From Strix aluco (Eukaryota; Chordata; Aves; Strigiformes; Strigidae): a DNA stretch of 64,000 bases. Below, in pieces: positions 24,065-35,309 of this stretch; within the stretch, counting starts at the first letter, position 1; each line of letters opens with the position of its first letter. The stretch spans positions 62,756,984 through 62,820,983 of the forward strand of contig NC_133933.1 of NCBI RefSeq assembly GCF_031877795.1. Reading direction: 5' to 3'. The notes under the pieces were generated by a model. It had not been told where the DNA came from. It made no database searches and saw nothing but the letters and a program-made list of their open reading frames with translations. Position numbers and translations under genes: made by a program.

Positions 24065-27000
24065 TAAGAACAATAAAGTTTCTGACAAAATAATTTTACA
24101 GCACTCTCTAGTATGAATTTAATCACATTTGTACCTATCAAGAGTGGGATTCCTCTCAGCTAGCCTCAGACTTCCACAATGTGGACATGAACATCCAAGC
24201 TAGTCACCCTGTGATTCCTTTGTAGATAAAGGAGAAAAGCAGACTCTGCTAGATGTGAATCACCTGATGTATTTTAGAGATCTGTTTTAGAAGGTCATGT
24301 TTCATATTCTGGAAGTGTCTATATCTGTGTAGAAAGGGAGCCTAGAATGACTAGCTCAGATGAATTTCATCCCAAGGATCTCAGATAAAATTTGTTAGTT
24401 CATTTCATCTGGGAAATAGAATACATGATATCACTGATATGACCAATGAGAATGAAACCTACAATTGCAAATGTCAAATAGTTGGAAGCTATCCACAGAG
24501 ATATTCTTCAAATAAACTGCAAGAGCAAATAAAATCCAAACAGGCATTCCAAGAACAGGAAGAATGTTAATTGTTAGATAGCTTCTTCCTGTGAACTCCT
24601 ACCTTCTCTGTTTCAAACTCAGTCAGATAACATGAGTTTAGGTATTTGAATCCAATCAAAACAGTATTAGTTTGTACTAATACTGTTAGTAGTATATTAT
24701 GTATACCAGTGCATATTATTGTCATAGACTTTGCTGTGACAAGCTAGTCATCATTACTTTGAAAATATTTTAAGGAATTGCTGCATATGTCTGAACTGTT
24801 TGTATGAATTAGACACATACTGCACTACACAATTAGATAAATTCAAAACCCCAAGCTCTAAGGGGATTTGAAACTTTCAAAGTTCCAAGTTTACCTCAAA
24901 CTTCTCACTTGTAGCAATGTGAGTTTGGAGTGTATTATCTGAAGCATTTTTTAATTAGCAGAAACATGCAAAGTTTTGTGATCTTAGAATGAAATATAAC
25001 TAGATTCTCTGCTCACTCTTCCAAGCTGAGCCGTTATGACACATAAGATGCATTCAAACTATTGCATTCCAGTCTTAAAAGCAATGAGAATTTTTTTTTT
25101 TTTTGAAAATGAGAATTGTTCTGTTTCTTAGCAAAGCCGTTTTGCTGCTACATGATTTGCTGCAGTGTTTTGATAGATAATTCATCCTCACAGCTTCAAC
25201 CTTTCTAATATGACACCTAGCAAATACAGTGAAAATATGTGGAAGACAGCCTTTTCTTTGCATAGAGTGCCAGCAATTCCCATTCCTATTAGTGTCTGCT
25301 GAGTGCCCAGATATAAATGTCAGCTGAGCACAGTGCTCCTAAGAAGTGTCTTCAAAACCATAAAAGGTATTCTGCAAAGCTCCATCTCTTTGATCTGACT
25401 GCAAGAAACCTTGAGTAGATGATTGAAGAGAGCATGGCTAGAGGCAAGCATTCAAACCAATTGTTCTGCTGTGTCAGAACAAGGGCAGAAGGGATGACAC
25501 ATTCGAAAGGTCCATTTTGAAACTGAATATCTCAACATTTCAACAACAGATGGTAAGAATACAAGTTTTTCTAGCCTCCTAAAGTAGTAATATCTATCCA
25601 TGCCACTCCAAAAAAAAACCCACAAAAGCACAGGCAAAGAAAGGATGCATTTACTACACTCCTCAACTTTCCAGCAACTTGTCCTCCTTCATCATCTTTA
25701 TTCTGTTCTTTGCATGAAAACATATCAGTTTGTTGTATTTTGACTTGAAATGCCAGATCTGTGGCTGTCACAAATCTGCTACATGCCAACAACAGCCACA
25801 GGCTCTACTTACTCTGCTCTTGTGTGAAACACTTAACTAGACCTTTCTGCTCACTAGAGTGAAGGTGTGAGCTGAAGCAGAAAGCTGGTGTGTCCACACC
25901 CACACCAGTGGAACAAGAGAACAACCAGAAGTTTGTTTCAATGTCATCAGTCACGGACGGGGACAGTTCTAAACTAAATGAGAACTTGCCAGCCATAACT
26001 GAGCCATGGGAATGGGGAATGTGCTTCAGAAGAGTCCATTTAAATGGCAGAGCTCTCAGCCCTCCAGGCACGTCAGTGTCTTTCAATTTTCATGCAGTAC
26101 CCTCCCCACTCCATGAAAGCCCCACTTATTCACCTTCCTCCAGCTCAGTAAAGATCGAGTGACCACAGGTCCACCTCAAAAGCTGTGATCTACTAATTCG
26201 CACATTTCTACATGTTATCTCTAACCTTAAATTTGGCTTAACCAGCTGTCACTTCAGAGAAATGTGTGAAAGGAACCAGAGTGTATCTCTGACTACAGTC
26301 TTTGGAGTATAGCAAATACCACTGCAGAACTCATCTTCCTACTCTGACATGTGTAGTTAATGAAGTACAGGCCACCACCTTGCAGTAAGTTGCTTTATAA
26401 ATATCCGGCACGTCTTCATTTCAAAGCAGAGATTTTACTTGCAGGAAAACCTTCCACTTGGGAACCTGTTGCCAGTCAGCCTAGCAATATGCCCCTCAAT
26501 CTGAAGCATGTGCTGGTCTCCAAAGGCAGCACTTAGGGACTGTCTGTTAAAACAGCAGCGTCCCATTCAAGAGACAACGTGTTAAAGTCATCTCATGCCT
26601 TTTACAGAGTTACGTTCAAGCTAGGACTTTTAATGAAGCTTGCTGATCAAGGTTATCAACTCAGGCAGTCAATAGCACTGAACCCTTTTATCAGCTCTTC
26701 TTGGTAATTATAAATTATTTGCCATTCGACAGTATGCTAATTCTTAGACTCCTGCAAAGAGCTTAATCAATTGAGTGCATTTTATTGTTTTCTAGTCTAA
26801 ACATCATGGACGCATCATATAAAGTATCCAATAACACTAAATTATTCTAGATAGTTAAACTGATGTTAAACCAATCAGAAATGTTATTTGAATTTATTAG
26901 TCTTCCTGCATTATTTAGCCAGCACAATGAGAACAACAGAAACAAAATACACCCAAGAGCTGAAGTGAGAACTGAGTACGGAATGAGGCTCTGAAGTTAC

Positions 27001-27300
27001 TGTATAGAAAAATGAAACAAAATGTGTGATTAACTCTCAGGAGGGAGACAGGCAGATCTGTGCTATGCATTCTCCTTTGGGTCACATTATTGCTAATTTA
27101 GTCCTGCAGAGTCATGTTAACCTTGGAAACACTTTCTGTATCTCAGGTTGGCCTCCCCACATCAAAACCTTTCTAATGATTATCTTGCAGTTTTAGGAAC
27201 AGATCCAACAAAGGTACCTAATACCTGTCCAAAGGCAGGCATTTGAATTCAGACCTCTGATCATAAAAATGCTGTCCAGCTTTCAACTAACTCTTGCCCT
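24065..27300. other. Unique non-coding stretch
   Basis: No gene is supported. It contains a perfect 12-bp hairpin at 24,660-24,687 and a T-run at 25,091-25,104. A 100-codon stretch open on the plus strand (25,863-26,162) has an overlapping open frame on the other strand. The part at 26,690-26,940 is TAAT-rich. Confidence 0.5.
24660..24687. repeat. Perfect hairpin, 12-bp arms
   Basis: AACAGTATTAGT (24,660-24,671) is exactly complementary to ACTAATACTGTT (24,676-24,687) with a TTGT loop. It stands out in otherwise unique sequence. No transposon ends or terminator-like U-run are seen. Confidence 0.8.
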
Positions 27301-27366
27301 CCTCTCCTCTCCTCTCCTCTCCTCTCCTCTCCTCTCCTCTCCTCTCCTCTCCCTCCCTCCCTCCCC
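27301..27366. repeat. (CCTCT)n pentamer microsatellite
   Basis: Ten perfect CCTCT units (27,301-27,350) followed by CCCT units to 27,366. The complement is a homopurine AGAGG tract. The perfect units suggest recent expansion and likely length polymorphism. Confidence 0.97.
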
Positions 27367-28084
27367 CTAGACCCTGCAAATGACCTAACAAACCCTTTTC
27401 CCTCAGAATATCTGTTACAAAAATAATCATTAGTCCAGGTGGCTGCCTCCTACCTAAGCATTTTCTTGCAGGTGTAGCAATCTTCCCTTTAAGTTACCTC
27501 TGCTTTCTATGACTGGCACAAAGCACTTGCGTAGCTCCTCACTGGAGCCCCACATGCAAGCAGTTGATAGGTGTTATTGTGAACCACAACTGAAAGCATT
27601 TTCCACAATCCTGGCTTTCCCATGAAACCCTGGCAGCATGATAAAAAAGCATCATGTTGAATTCCTTCTGGAGTCCTTATTATCCTTCTGCCAAAAGCCT
27701 GCTCAGTCTTTAAAAAGAAAAAAAAAAACAGCAAACCTCCATAGGTCCAAAAAAGGATATTTGTTTAAATAGTGTGTAATAGCAGTGTGTAATACTTCAC
27801 CTTTCCCTTTTCACCTGCATTAGCACAGCCTCTGAGGCAGGAAGCAATTTGGCATAAGTAGATACGGCCTTAAAAAAGAATCTCCCACACAGGAAAAGAC
27901 TCATTCTGGGCGACCAGAGCTGGCTGCCCCTCTGGGAAAGCACGCCCTTTAATTTTAGCTGAGGCTACTTTTAGCTGCTGTATGTGTAATTTAAGACTGC
28001 ATTTGCTTTTAAGTGAGTTGCAACATGTTCTTTTAACTGGGTAATGGATCGGGCTATGGACTCTTCCACTATGAGATATGGCTC
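27367..28084. other. Unique non-coding stretch
   Basis: No gene or repeat is recognised apart from short A-runs. Confidence 0.5.
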
Positions 28085-28262
28085 TAAATAAAACTGAAAG
28101 AACTGCCCTATGGGGTCAGACCAGAGGTTCGTTTAACTTAATATCCTGTCTCCAACACCTGCCAGTAACTGCTGCCTGGTGAAAGAATATAAAAGCCACA
28201 GCAGAAAGGACTGAGTGATTCTCTCCTCTATGGATTGTCCCAGCTCCTGGCATCAGCAGCTT
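28085..28262 (+). repeat. Ancient amniote interspersed repeat
   Basis: The order of blocks GAACTGCCCTATGGGGTCAG, ACCAGAGGTTC, AATATCCTGTCTCCAACA, TGCCAGTAACTGCTGCCT, TGTCCCAGCTCCTGGCATCAG follows a repeat I know from reptile and bird genomes (a '...TGGGTCAGACCAAAGGTCCATCTAGCCC...' type element). I cannot name its class safely. Heavy divergence suggests an insertion that predates birds. Confidence 0.5.
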
Positions 28263-30519
28263 AAAAGCACTGCTGAAATTAACTAACAAAGTTGACTCTG
28301 ACACATAGATTTCAGATCCAGAGACCTTTTCCAAATTTGTTCCCACCTGCAACATTTGTCAAGTAGCAAACTAACTCCTCCATCCTCATTGCTGCTTTGA
28401 GAGAAGGTGGAATGAAAGTAAAATGGTGCTGATAATCCCATCATCCGACATTCAACAGAGGCTCTCCTGTATAGAAGGAGATGCAAAGTGGTAAAAGCAG
28501 GCCAGCTAAATCTAAATGTTTAGGTAATAAGGGAAAATACCCATAATTAACTAGAAATACCTATAAAATATACACCAAGTGCTTCTATTATTACCTGTTA
28601 TTTGACTCTCTATACAGTGTAGTTTTGTAGCAAAGAATCTTTTTCCAATCAATGCATTTGACAATCTTAATTCTTGCTATTTTGAATGCATGCATGCATG
28701 CTTATACCTTAAGAAATTTATATTAATTCTATTTGAATATGAAGTTACTGAAGAACACTTTTTGCAATACAGGCAAAGCAATAAACACGGATGGTCCCAC
28801 ATTTGCTGTCTAAAGGCATTTTAGTTTGCTTTCTCTGCTAGCAAAGTGTAAACAGCACTGTAAGAATCAATACTGCACACCCCTGTCACACCGCTGGCTG
28901 AACAATCTTTGTTGGCCACAGCTCCTTAAGAGGAGTTTCTACACCCTCTGCACTGACACGCATAATGCAGCCAGCCAAAGGCTCCGTATGCAGACATTAA
29001 TGAACCGTAGCATTGTCGTTATATTTATTTACTTACAGAATGCCAAGCTTGATAACATACTAAACAAAATGGACATGGTCCTGCCCCAAGGAGTTGCTAT
29101 GCTTTCAGATCTACCAGCTCCAGTGCCACAAAACAACTTAAGCCTCTACAGCTGCCTTGAACTTTCTGTTTCTACTTCAGAAGGTGACAAGTTCATGCAG
29201 AAACGTCTGTGCTAATATGAGATAGTATTACCCTACAGCTCTCTGTCGCTGTCCTTTTGCTGGCGCAGGCTGGTAGAACATTTGTCATTGAGTTCAGTGG
29301 AAAAGTCGGATGTAAAACCCACCCTGAGAAACTGGCCAGGCACAGGTATTGAAGGTAAAAGATAGGCCTGAGATTGTATAGGTTATTTAGCTCAAGTGGT
29401 TTCCACAAAAATGTGTGAAAAAACATTGACATTAACCTGGGAGAAGATGTGCACTACATTTTCCAAAATCACCTTATTTTGAATCTTAGACCACTGTAAT
29501 TTTCAGCAAATGGAATCCACACAGGCTACCAAAAAAATAACCTACTTCAAAAGTTAATTTGACTTTTAGGAGAGAACTGGCAACTTTCTGGTTGCTAAGG
29601 AGTAATACAAATTAGAAGTAGGACCTGAAGCTGGAGTGGATATCTCCCAGATATCAGCTGAAAGAGAGACATGGTTTTATGTCCCCTCCACATGGTGGCT
29701 GTGCACAAAGGAGCGGGGCTAGCAGTGGGGACAAGACCCAAACTCTCTGAGTGTCCCAACTTCTCCCTCTCTGTCTGTCTTTGAAATGCAGCATGGGGAC
29801 TCAGAAATAATCTGCAGCATTGCTCTGGGAAAACGTGTGCCATGAAAGGGAATTGTGAGTCAAGGGCTGAGGGTGAGGAAAATGAAGTTCTCCTTTTATC
29901 CCCTATAAATCTGCACCTGTCAGGGGGGAATCGACCTGCAGACAGGGTGCAGGTGAAGGAGCAGGCAGGTTGCAAAACATATATCACAAAACAAATGCAT
30001 TGCATACCACATAAGCTTCAACACTTAGTGCATGAACATTTCAACTTTTAAAGCAAGTAGTTAAACATATAAAGAATGATAACTCTTCTTTGGATTTTTC
30101 TTGCTATAGAAAATTAAAAGCAATATCAGGTTTTAGTGTTTAGAAAGCAAAAGTTAACAGGCAGACATGAGCTAAATATTAAAGTCTACATTTTTGTGAA
30201 TAAAAGGCTGCTATACAGTAGCTCATACCTCCCCTCCTAACAATGTTTTCTTTCGTAGGCGTGCATTCAGCTGCCGTGAATAACAGTCAGAATGGAGAGC
30301 AGTTCTTTGGATCATGGTAGTGAAGACAAGGGAGTGCATCATAATTGGTCAGTAGGATTTCATAAAAATGTTGCAGATAACCCTTGAGCGTGAGAGCATG
30401 AGGGTCCCCAGCTTTGACGTCCATCTTTACAGGCTGCTGTGAGTTTTCTGAATCTCCAGGACATTATTTATGCAGGGCTATGCTGGATAGACATAGGGCT
30501 ATAATGAAGTTTTGGTTAA
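28263..30519. other. Unique non-coding stretch
   Basis: No gene is supported. Open frames of 129 codons (28,826-29,215 plus) and 136 codons (29,595-30,005 minus) lack domain signatures. A GCAT tetramer run sits at 28,688-28,702. Confidence 0.5.
28688..28702. repeat. (GCAT)n run
   Basis: Three to four GCAT/TGCA units; a self-complementary low-complexity run. Confidence 0.75.
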
Positions 30520-30524
30520 CTCAG
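30520..30524. repeat. Target-site duplication, left copy (CTCAG)
   Basis: Directly abuts the TG start of the LTR; the right copy is at 30,878-30,882. Confidence 0.92.
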
Positions 30525-30877
30525 TGTCCTGGTTTAACCAGGATAGGGTTAAGTTTCCCCAGCAGTGTGGGGGGGAGCTCTAGCCGGGTTATTCAGATAC
30601 CATGTGGACGGACGTCACATCCTGGCAGGTCGTGGGAGCGGTGCACTCGTGGTTTTGTACATCGTGCTTCTCACTGCTGTATTTGGTAGCTATTTTGCTC
30701 TGTTCGTTGCTATCACTATTACTGTTATTGTTATTGTTGTTGTTTGTTGTGTTGCTATTGCACTGTTGTATTAAACCTTTCCTTATTTCAGTCTTGGGGC
30801 TTTGTATTTCACTCCCTTTGTGGGGGAGGGGCAGCGGCCGAGTGGTCTCAGACCCCGGCAGGGACTAAACCACCACA
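30525..30877 (+). mobile_element. Solo LTR, ERVL-type endogenous retrovirus
   Basis: A 353-bp unit beginning TGTCCTGG and ending ACCACA, flanked on both sides by the same 5 bases, CTCAG (30,520-30,524 and 30,878-30,882). TG...CA ends with a 5-bp duplication fit ERVL (class III) integration; class I usually gives 4 and class II usually gives 6. The 5' end holds a near-perfect inverted repeat (CCTGGTT/AACCAGG). An ATTAAA polyadenylation signal lies at 30,770-30,775 after a (TATTG)-like T/G-rich stretch. No gag, pol or env sequence lies nearby, so the provirus was lost by LTR-LTR recombination. Orientation is inferred from the polyadenylation signal. Confidence 0.93.
30770..30775 (+). promoter_or_regulatory. 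LTR polyadenylation signal ATTAAA
   Basis: Variant poly(A) hexamer inside the LTR, about 245 bases from its start. It would mark the R-region end of the former provirus and could still terminate sense transcripts. Confidence 0.6.
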
Positions 30878-30882
30878 CTCAG
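30878..30882. repeat. Target-site duplication, right copy (CTCAG)
   Basis: Directly follows the CA end of the LTR and is identical to the left copy. Confidence 0.92.
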
Positions 30883-31904
30883 TAGGATGGGCAAAGCATC
30901 AAGAGGACCCTCTTGATGACAGTTTTTCCTCTCACAAGTCAAATTCTTGATGGATATCAAATACTAGGTGGAATATTACAGAGAATAATGGCATTCATAC
31001 TAGTCATAACTCTGGAGATATTTTTTATTTAATAAAGAAAAAATCCTGTGGATTTGAAGGAGGTATGATTTTTGCCTTTATTTGTTTCTTGGAAGTCTTC
31101 TTAATAGCAGTGATACCTTGGAATCAGCTCCTCCCTTACTCACACAAAATAATGTGAACACCACTCTCTTACGGCTATGGTAATCTAACCTGCTGTGCAT
31201 TGAGGAGGGAGACAACGCTGAGTTCAAGAAAACAGAGTTTATCCTCTAGCACTGAGAAAAAATGTGCCACTCTGTGACATGACACCACCTTGTCCTTTGT
31301 ATAATTATAGACACTTGTTCAGTCTGGTTTTAGCTCCCCTATAGTGGTTTGCATTACCAATAACATGTGCTGCATCTATTATGCTCACCATCTCCTCACA
31401 CCACTGGGAGCTGGATAGTCATTAATGTCCTTATCTAAGAGTGGGAGAAAAAAGTATGAAAGCAGAGCATCAAATTGCATAACTCTTGGCTCTTGATCCC
31501 ACGTTTATGTTAGTAAGCCATGACACTGCTTTTTACATACAATTGTAATTTTTCTTTTTTCTGGTTATTCATGATTTGGAGAATGCTGCTTTAGGCAGTC
31601 AATAGCAATTATACTTGGTGAAAAGAACATACAATACAAATTAGAGCAATATAGATTTTCCCCCCTGTTACTTTAATGTTTAGTTACCCTGTTAGATTTA
31701 AACTGAGTACATAATGTTTAATAAATTGCTTTCACTAAAACCCATTAACTGACACTTAGAAATAGCATTTTAATCCAAAGGAGTGCAGCAAAACATTACT
31801 GCAATTAATAGGTACGTTGGAGCAGTGAAAAATCCACTCTAAAACAAAGTGTATCCATGGTGGCAGGTTGTTTATATCCAATACTTAGAAGCATCTTGAA
31901 AAAT
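30883..31904. other. Unique non-coding stretch
   Basis: No gene recognised. AT-rich; the part from about 31,540 to 31,830 is rich in AAT/TAAT words and may be a conserved non-coding element (inference). Confidence 0.5.
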
Positions 31905-31980
31905 AAGGGCAAGATCCTTAGCCAGCTCCAGTGAAAGCCATGGAATTACTCCCATTTACATTCAATGAGGGCTTAGCCCT
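31905..31980. repeat. Possible old hairpin-type amniote repeat
   Basis: The stretch from GGGCAAGATCCTTAGCC through TCCAGTGAAAGCCATGGAATTACTCCC to GGGCTTAGCCCT resembles a short reptile/bird repeat with a 'GGCCAGATCC...AGTCAATGGAG...ATTTACACC' layout and complementary ends. The match is degenerate and the class is not certain. Confidence 0.35.
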
Positions 31981-33039
31981 GTTATTTAATCCCGTTTCAT
32001 TGCCTTGGCAAAACTCATTGCCTTGCTGGTGACTGGGCACAGGATGAGGAAGAGGTTTAGGGCAAAGGGTTTATGGAGCCATGCACCAGCTGACTGAGGG
32101 GCATGTTTCTTCATGGTAACCTTTCTGCCTGTCCACTGAATTATTTTTGAAACTTTTTTAAAGACGGAATGAATCAAAATTCCTTTCATTGTATGACTGT
32201 CACAAATCGGCATTTCTCTAGTTTCACACAGAGCACAAGTATTCCTTTTGCCTGGAGCTGCATGTGGTGCTTTGTTTTCAGGGAGAGGGGATAAAGGTTT
32301 CCAGCAAGCATAGTTAAAGCTCATGTGTTTGATCAGTAGTTTAGTTTTTCATGATGTGTGCAGGGCTAAATGTGCTTCTGTCCTTCATCTCGGTTCTGAA
32401 TGTGTCATCAGGTGTCAGCCCTACAGCTTCTGTTGCCCAACAGGACAAGCTTCTGTCCCACCACACCTACCTGTCCCACAACACTTACCTCCCAGCATGC
32501 TCATCCTGCTTTGGCACCCCAGTTTCCTCTGCTACCCAAAAATCTCTCTTAAAACAGAGGTCAACAACTCAAGTGGCTGTCCAAAACATTTGTCATTCCC
32601 AGTTCCTGAGCTTTTGACCTGTTTGTCCAAAACACATTGCTTAGTGGACAAACCTCTTCAGATGTAGTGTTTGTACTCTTATCTTGTAGTAACCCTGAAA
32701 TATTAACAGGACTATAGCTTTTTTTGATCCATTTTTCCTTCTTCTTAGTTGTTTTGTTTTCTCTGTCTATGGTTTAGTTGAACATACTCAGTCCACCATA
32801 CATTATTCAAATTTATTATGAAACAACACCATATCCACCCATACATCCTTCTTTGGCTTGTTTGGAAACACCTTTGTTTAAACAGCAGCACAAAGAGATT
32901 TTTATAATTTTTGATTTCCATACTAAAAGTACATGCAGTGCCAGTGCCTGGAATTTCAGAAAACTTTTCTGCCGGGAGGGTCTGATAAAATAATGTCTGA
33001 ATATTGCTTGCCAGGAAATGTGGATAAGGATGGGCAAAC
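31981..33039. other. Unique non-coding stretch
   Basis: No gene is supported. Open frames of 112-114 codons at 31,986-32,324 and 32,323-32,667 have no recognisable motif. Confidence 0.45.
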
Positions 33040-33235
33040 GGTGTGGCACATCAGCCAGGGTGTGTCACAGCAGTTGGCATGGGAGGGTGCTCAGAGAGGG
33101 CACCTCTTCAAAGGAGGGACATTCCATTGGCCGAGTGCAGAGGCTTGAAGTCCATATAACCCAGCAACGGGGCACCATTCTGTGACAATCTGCACAGGCC
33201 AAGGGCACTCAAGCTACCTGACCCCCAAGGCAGTT
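33040..33235 (+). promoter_or_regulatory. Putative CR1 5' leader with internal promoter
   Basis: The GC-richer stretch before the ORF1 start carries CCATTGG (33,124-33,130, an inverted CCAAT box) and a TATAA at 33,155-33,159, then TAACCCAGCAACGGGGCACC and a GGGCACTCAAGCTACCTGACCCC block before the first ATG. LINE 5' leaders carry internal RNA polymerase II promoters, so these boxes fit, but each could occur by chance. Confidence 0.45.
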
Positions 33236-34295
33236 ATGGCTGGCACTCGTCTGAGAGCAAAGGCTGCAGCTCCACCTGGGGGATCTGCACCCAGCAGTGT
33301 CTGATGCCTCCTCAGAGATGGAGCTGCTGAAAGGAGAGGCTGCAGTGTAGACCTCAGGCTGCAGGAAGTACCTGGACCTTTCTCCTGGGGCAGGGACAGG
33401 CAGCAGACCTGCCTGCAAAAGTTATGCCCAGGCAGAGGACCTCCTGCAGCAGGTGCTGAGCTGCAGGAGGTGTTGAGAAGGCTCTGTAGCATCAGGAAGG
33501 GTGAGAAGAAGTTGGATAGATGGTTCCAAGTGCATTCTGCAGTGGATCCACAGCCAAACAGCCAAAAACTCCCCCACCAACACACATGGAAGAGAGGGGG
33601 AACTGTAATGCAGAAGAATAGAAGCTTGCAATGGCAAGGACCTGCAGGAAGAATAGACTTTCCCTGAAGCCTCAGGTGCCCTTGCAGAACCACTTCACCA
33701 CTCTGCAGACTGAAGAGGAAAGACCTGTCACATCAGGAGAAACACTGAATCTGAGTAAGGCAAGCCAGTCTGTTCCCTGTATAACCACCAGTGCAACTAA
33801 GAGAAGGTGACGGGTGATTGTAGTAGGCAACTCTCTTCTGAGAGCTATGGAGGCACCCGTCTGGTGACCTGATGCGCTGTCTAGAGAGGGGTGCTGCTTA
33901 GTGGGGGCTCATATCAGGGATGTCACTGAGAGACTACCGAGCCTCGTACGGTCCACTGACTACTATCTGCTCCTGTTGCCTCATGTGGGCACCAGTGATA
34001 CAGCCAGGAGCAGTCTGAGGAGTATCAAGAAGGATTACAGAGCCCTAGGTAGTAAGGGACTCTGAAGTGCAGGTCTTTTTTTCATCAATCCTCCTGGTTA
34101 AAGAGAAGGTGTTTGAAAGGGCCAGTTGAATCTGGTGAATCAACAATTGATTACGGGACTGGTGCCACAGCCAGAGGTTTGGCTACTTAGACCATGGGAC
34201 TTACTTTGAGAAACCTGGTCTACTGGGGGCTGATGGGATCCATCTGACAGAGAAGGGCAAGAGCATCTAGGCTTGCCAAGCTGGTTTTAAACTAA
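33236..34295 (+). pseudogene. CR1 ORF1 remnant with SGNH-type esterase domain
   Basis: CR1 ORF1 encodes an RNA-associated protein whose C-terminal half is an SGNH/GDSL-like esterase domain. The start is taken as the ATG at 33,236 (reads MAGTRLRAKAAAPP), and the first stop comes after 22 codons (33,302). Downstream, in shifting frames, are a helical LQEVLRRLCSIRKGEKKLDRW segment (about 33,455-33,525) and then the esterase domain. Its first block reads VIVVGNSLLRAMEAPV (33,814-33,861), so the usual GDSL acid is Asn (GNSL) while the serine is kept. A TGA stop at 33,808 sits just before it. Later blocks are LSREGCCLVGAHIRDVTERLPSLV and the last catalytic block DGIHLT (34,232-34,249) with Asp and His kept. 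The reading ends KLVLN and TAA at 34,293. Confidence 0.85.
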
Positions 34296-34469
34296 AGTTG
34301 TCAGGAGAGGGGAACCTCAATGCATCCCACTCCTACCAGCTTGATGCCAGTGCCAGCAATAGATGCCCAGAGTCTGGAGAGGGATCATGGGGCAGCAGGA
34401 GAGCACCTGAAGAGCAGCACAAAGGAATTCCAGACAGTAAGTCAGCTTCATCAGTGGCCCAACTTAAAT

Positions 34470-35260
34470 GACTCTATGCAAATGCATGTATCAGGGGGAA
34501 TAAACAAGAGAAGTCAGAGACGTGCACATGCCTGCAGGGCTACAATCTTACTGGCATCGTGGAGACGTGGTGGGATGGATCCTACGACTGGAGTGTCGGA
34601 ATAGATGGATACAGGATCTTTAGGAACAGACAGGGGAGATGAGGAGCAGGGGGTTGTCCTCTATGTCAGAGACCAGCTGGAGTGGATGGAGCTCTGCCTG
34701 GGGATGGATGAGGAGCTGACTGAGAGCTTATGGGTCAGGATTAAAGGGAGGGCAGGGACAGACAATGTTATAGTGGAGGTCTGCTACAGGCCACCCGACC
34801 AGGAAGACCCTCGATAGATAGATAGGAACAGCCTCACATTCACAAGCCCTGGTCCTCACGGGGAGCTTCCACTACCCTGCTATCTGTTGGAGGGACAACA
34901 CAGCAGGGCATAAACAATCCAGGAGGTTCCTGGATTGTGTTGATGATAAATTCCTTCTCTGAGTGATAGAGGAGCCAAGAAGGAGAGGTGCTATGCTGGA
35001 CCTTGTTTTCACCAACAGGGAGGGGCTGGTGAGGAACGTGAAACTCAAAGGCAGCCTTGGCTGCACTGACCATGAAATGGTGGAGTTCAAGACCCTTAGG
35101 GCTCCAAGGACGGTGCACAGCAAGCTCACTACCCTGGATTTCAGGAGAGCAGACTTTGGCCTCTTCAGGGATCTGCTTGGTACAGTACCATGGAATAAAG
35201 CCCTGGAGGGAAGAGGGGCCCAAGAAAGCTGGTTAATATTCAAGGATCACCTCCCCTAGG
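34470..35260 (+). pseudogene. CR1 ORF2 endonuclease domain remnant
   Basis: Apurinic-type endonuclease that nicks target DNA to prime reverse transcription. Visible blocks in order: VETWWDGSYDW (34,559-34,591, with the metal-binding Glu), GVVLYVRDQLEW, ESLWVRIKGRAG, VCYRPPDQEDP, then the GDFN box degraded to GSFH (34,861-34,872), and near 35,062 the final TDHEMVEF block that keeps Asp and His. Frameshifts occur near 34,535 and near 34,640, and stops at about 34,640 and 34,815 break the frame. Loss of the GDFN Asp and Asn alone would abolish cleavage. A short GATA run (34,813-34,826) lies in the damaged region. Confidence 0.85.
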
Positions 35261-35309
35261 CTCAGGAGTGATGCATCCCGACAAAGAGGAAGTCAGTCAA
35301 AAACACCAG

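Noticed and set aside
25863-26162. 100-codon plus-strand stretch ending SPSSSSVKIE
   Set aside because: No convincing acceptor (an in-frame TGA at 25,860 blocks the nearest one) and an overlapping minus-strand frame of similar length.
29595-30005. 136-codon minus-strand frame
   Set aside because: No recognisable domain and no supported splice or promoter context.
30414-30950. Several overlapping 68-91-codon frames, some strongly hydrophobic
   Set aside because: They overlie the solo LTR; the Leu/Val/Ile stretch is the T/G-rich part of the LTR, not a membrane protein.
33214-33693. Minus-strand 159-codon open frame
   Set aside because: Antisense to CR1 ORF1; no protein family signature and fully inside the element.
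34840-35243. Two minus-strand frames of 123-127 codons
   Set aside because: Antisense shadows of the CR1 endonuclease region.
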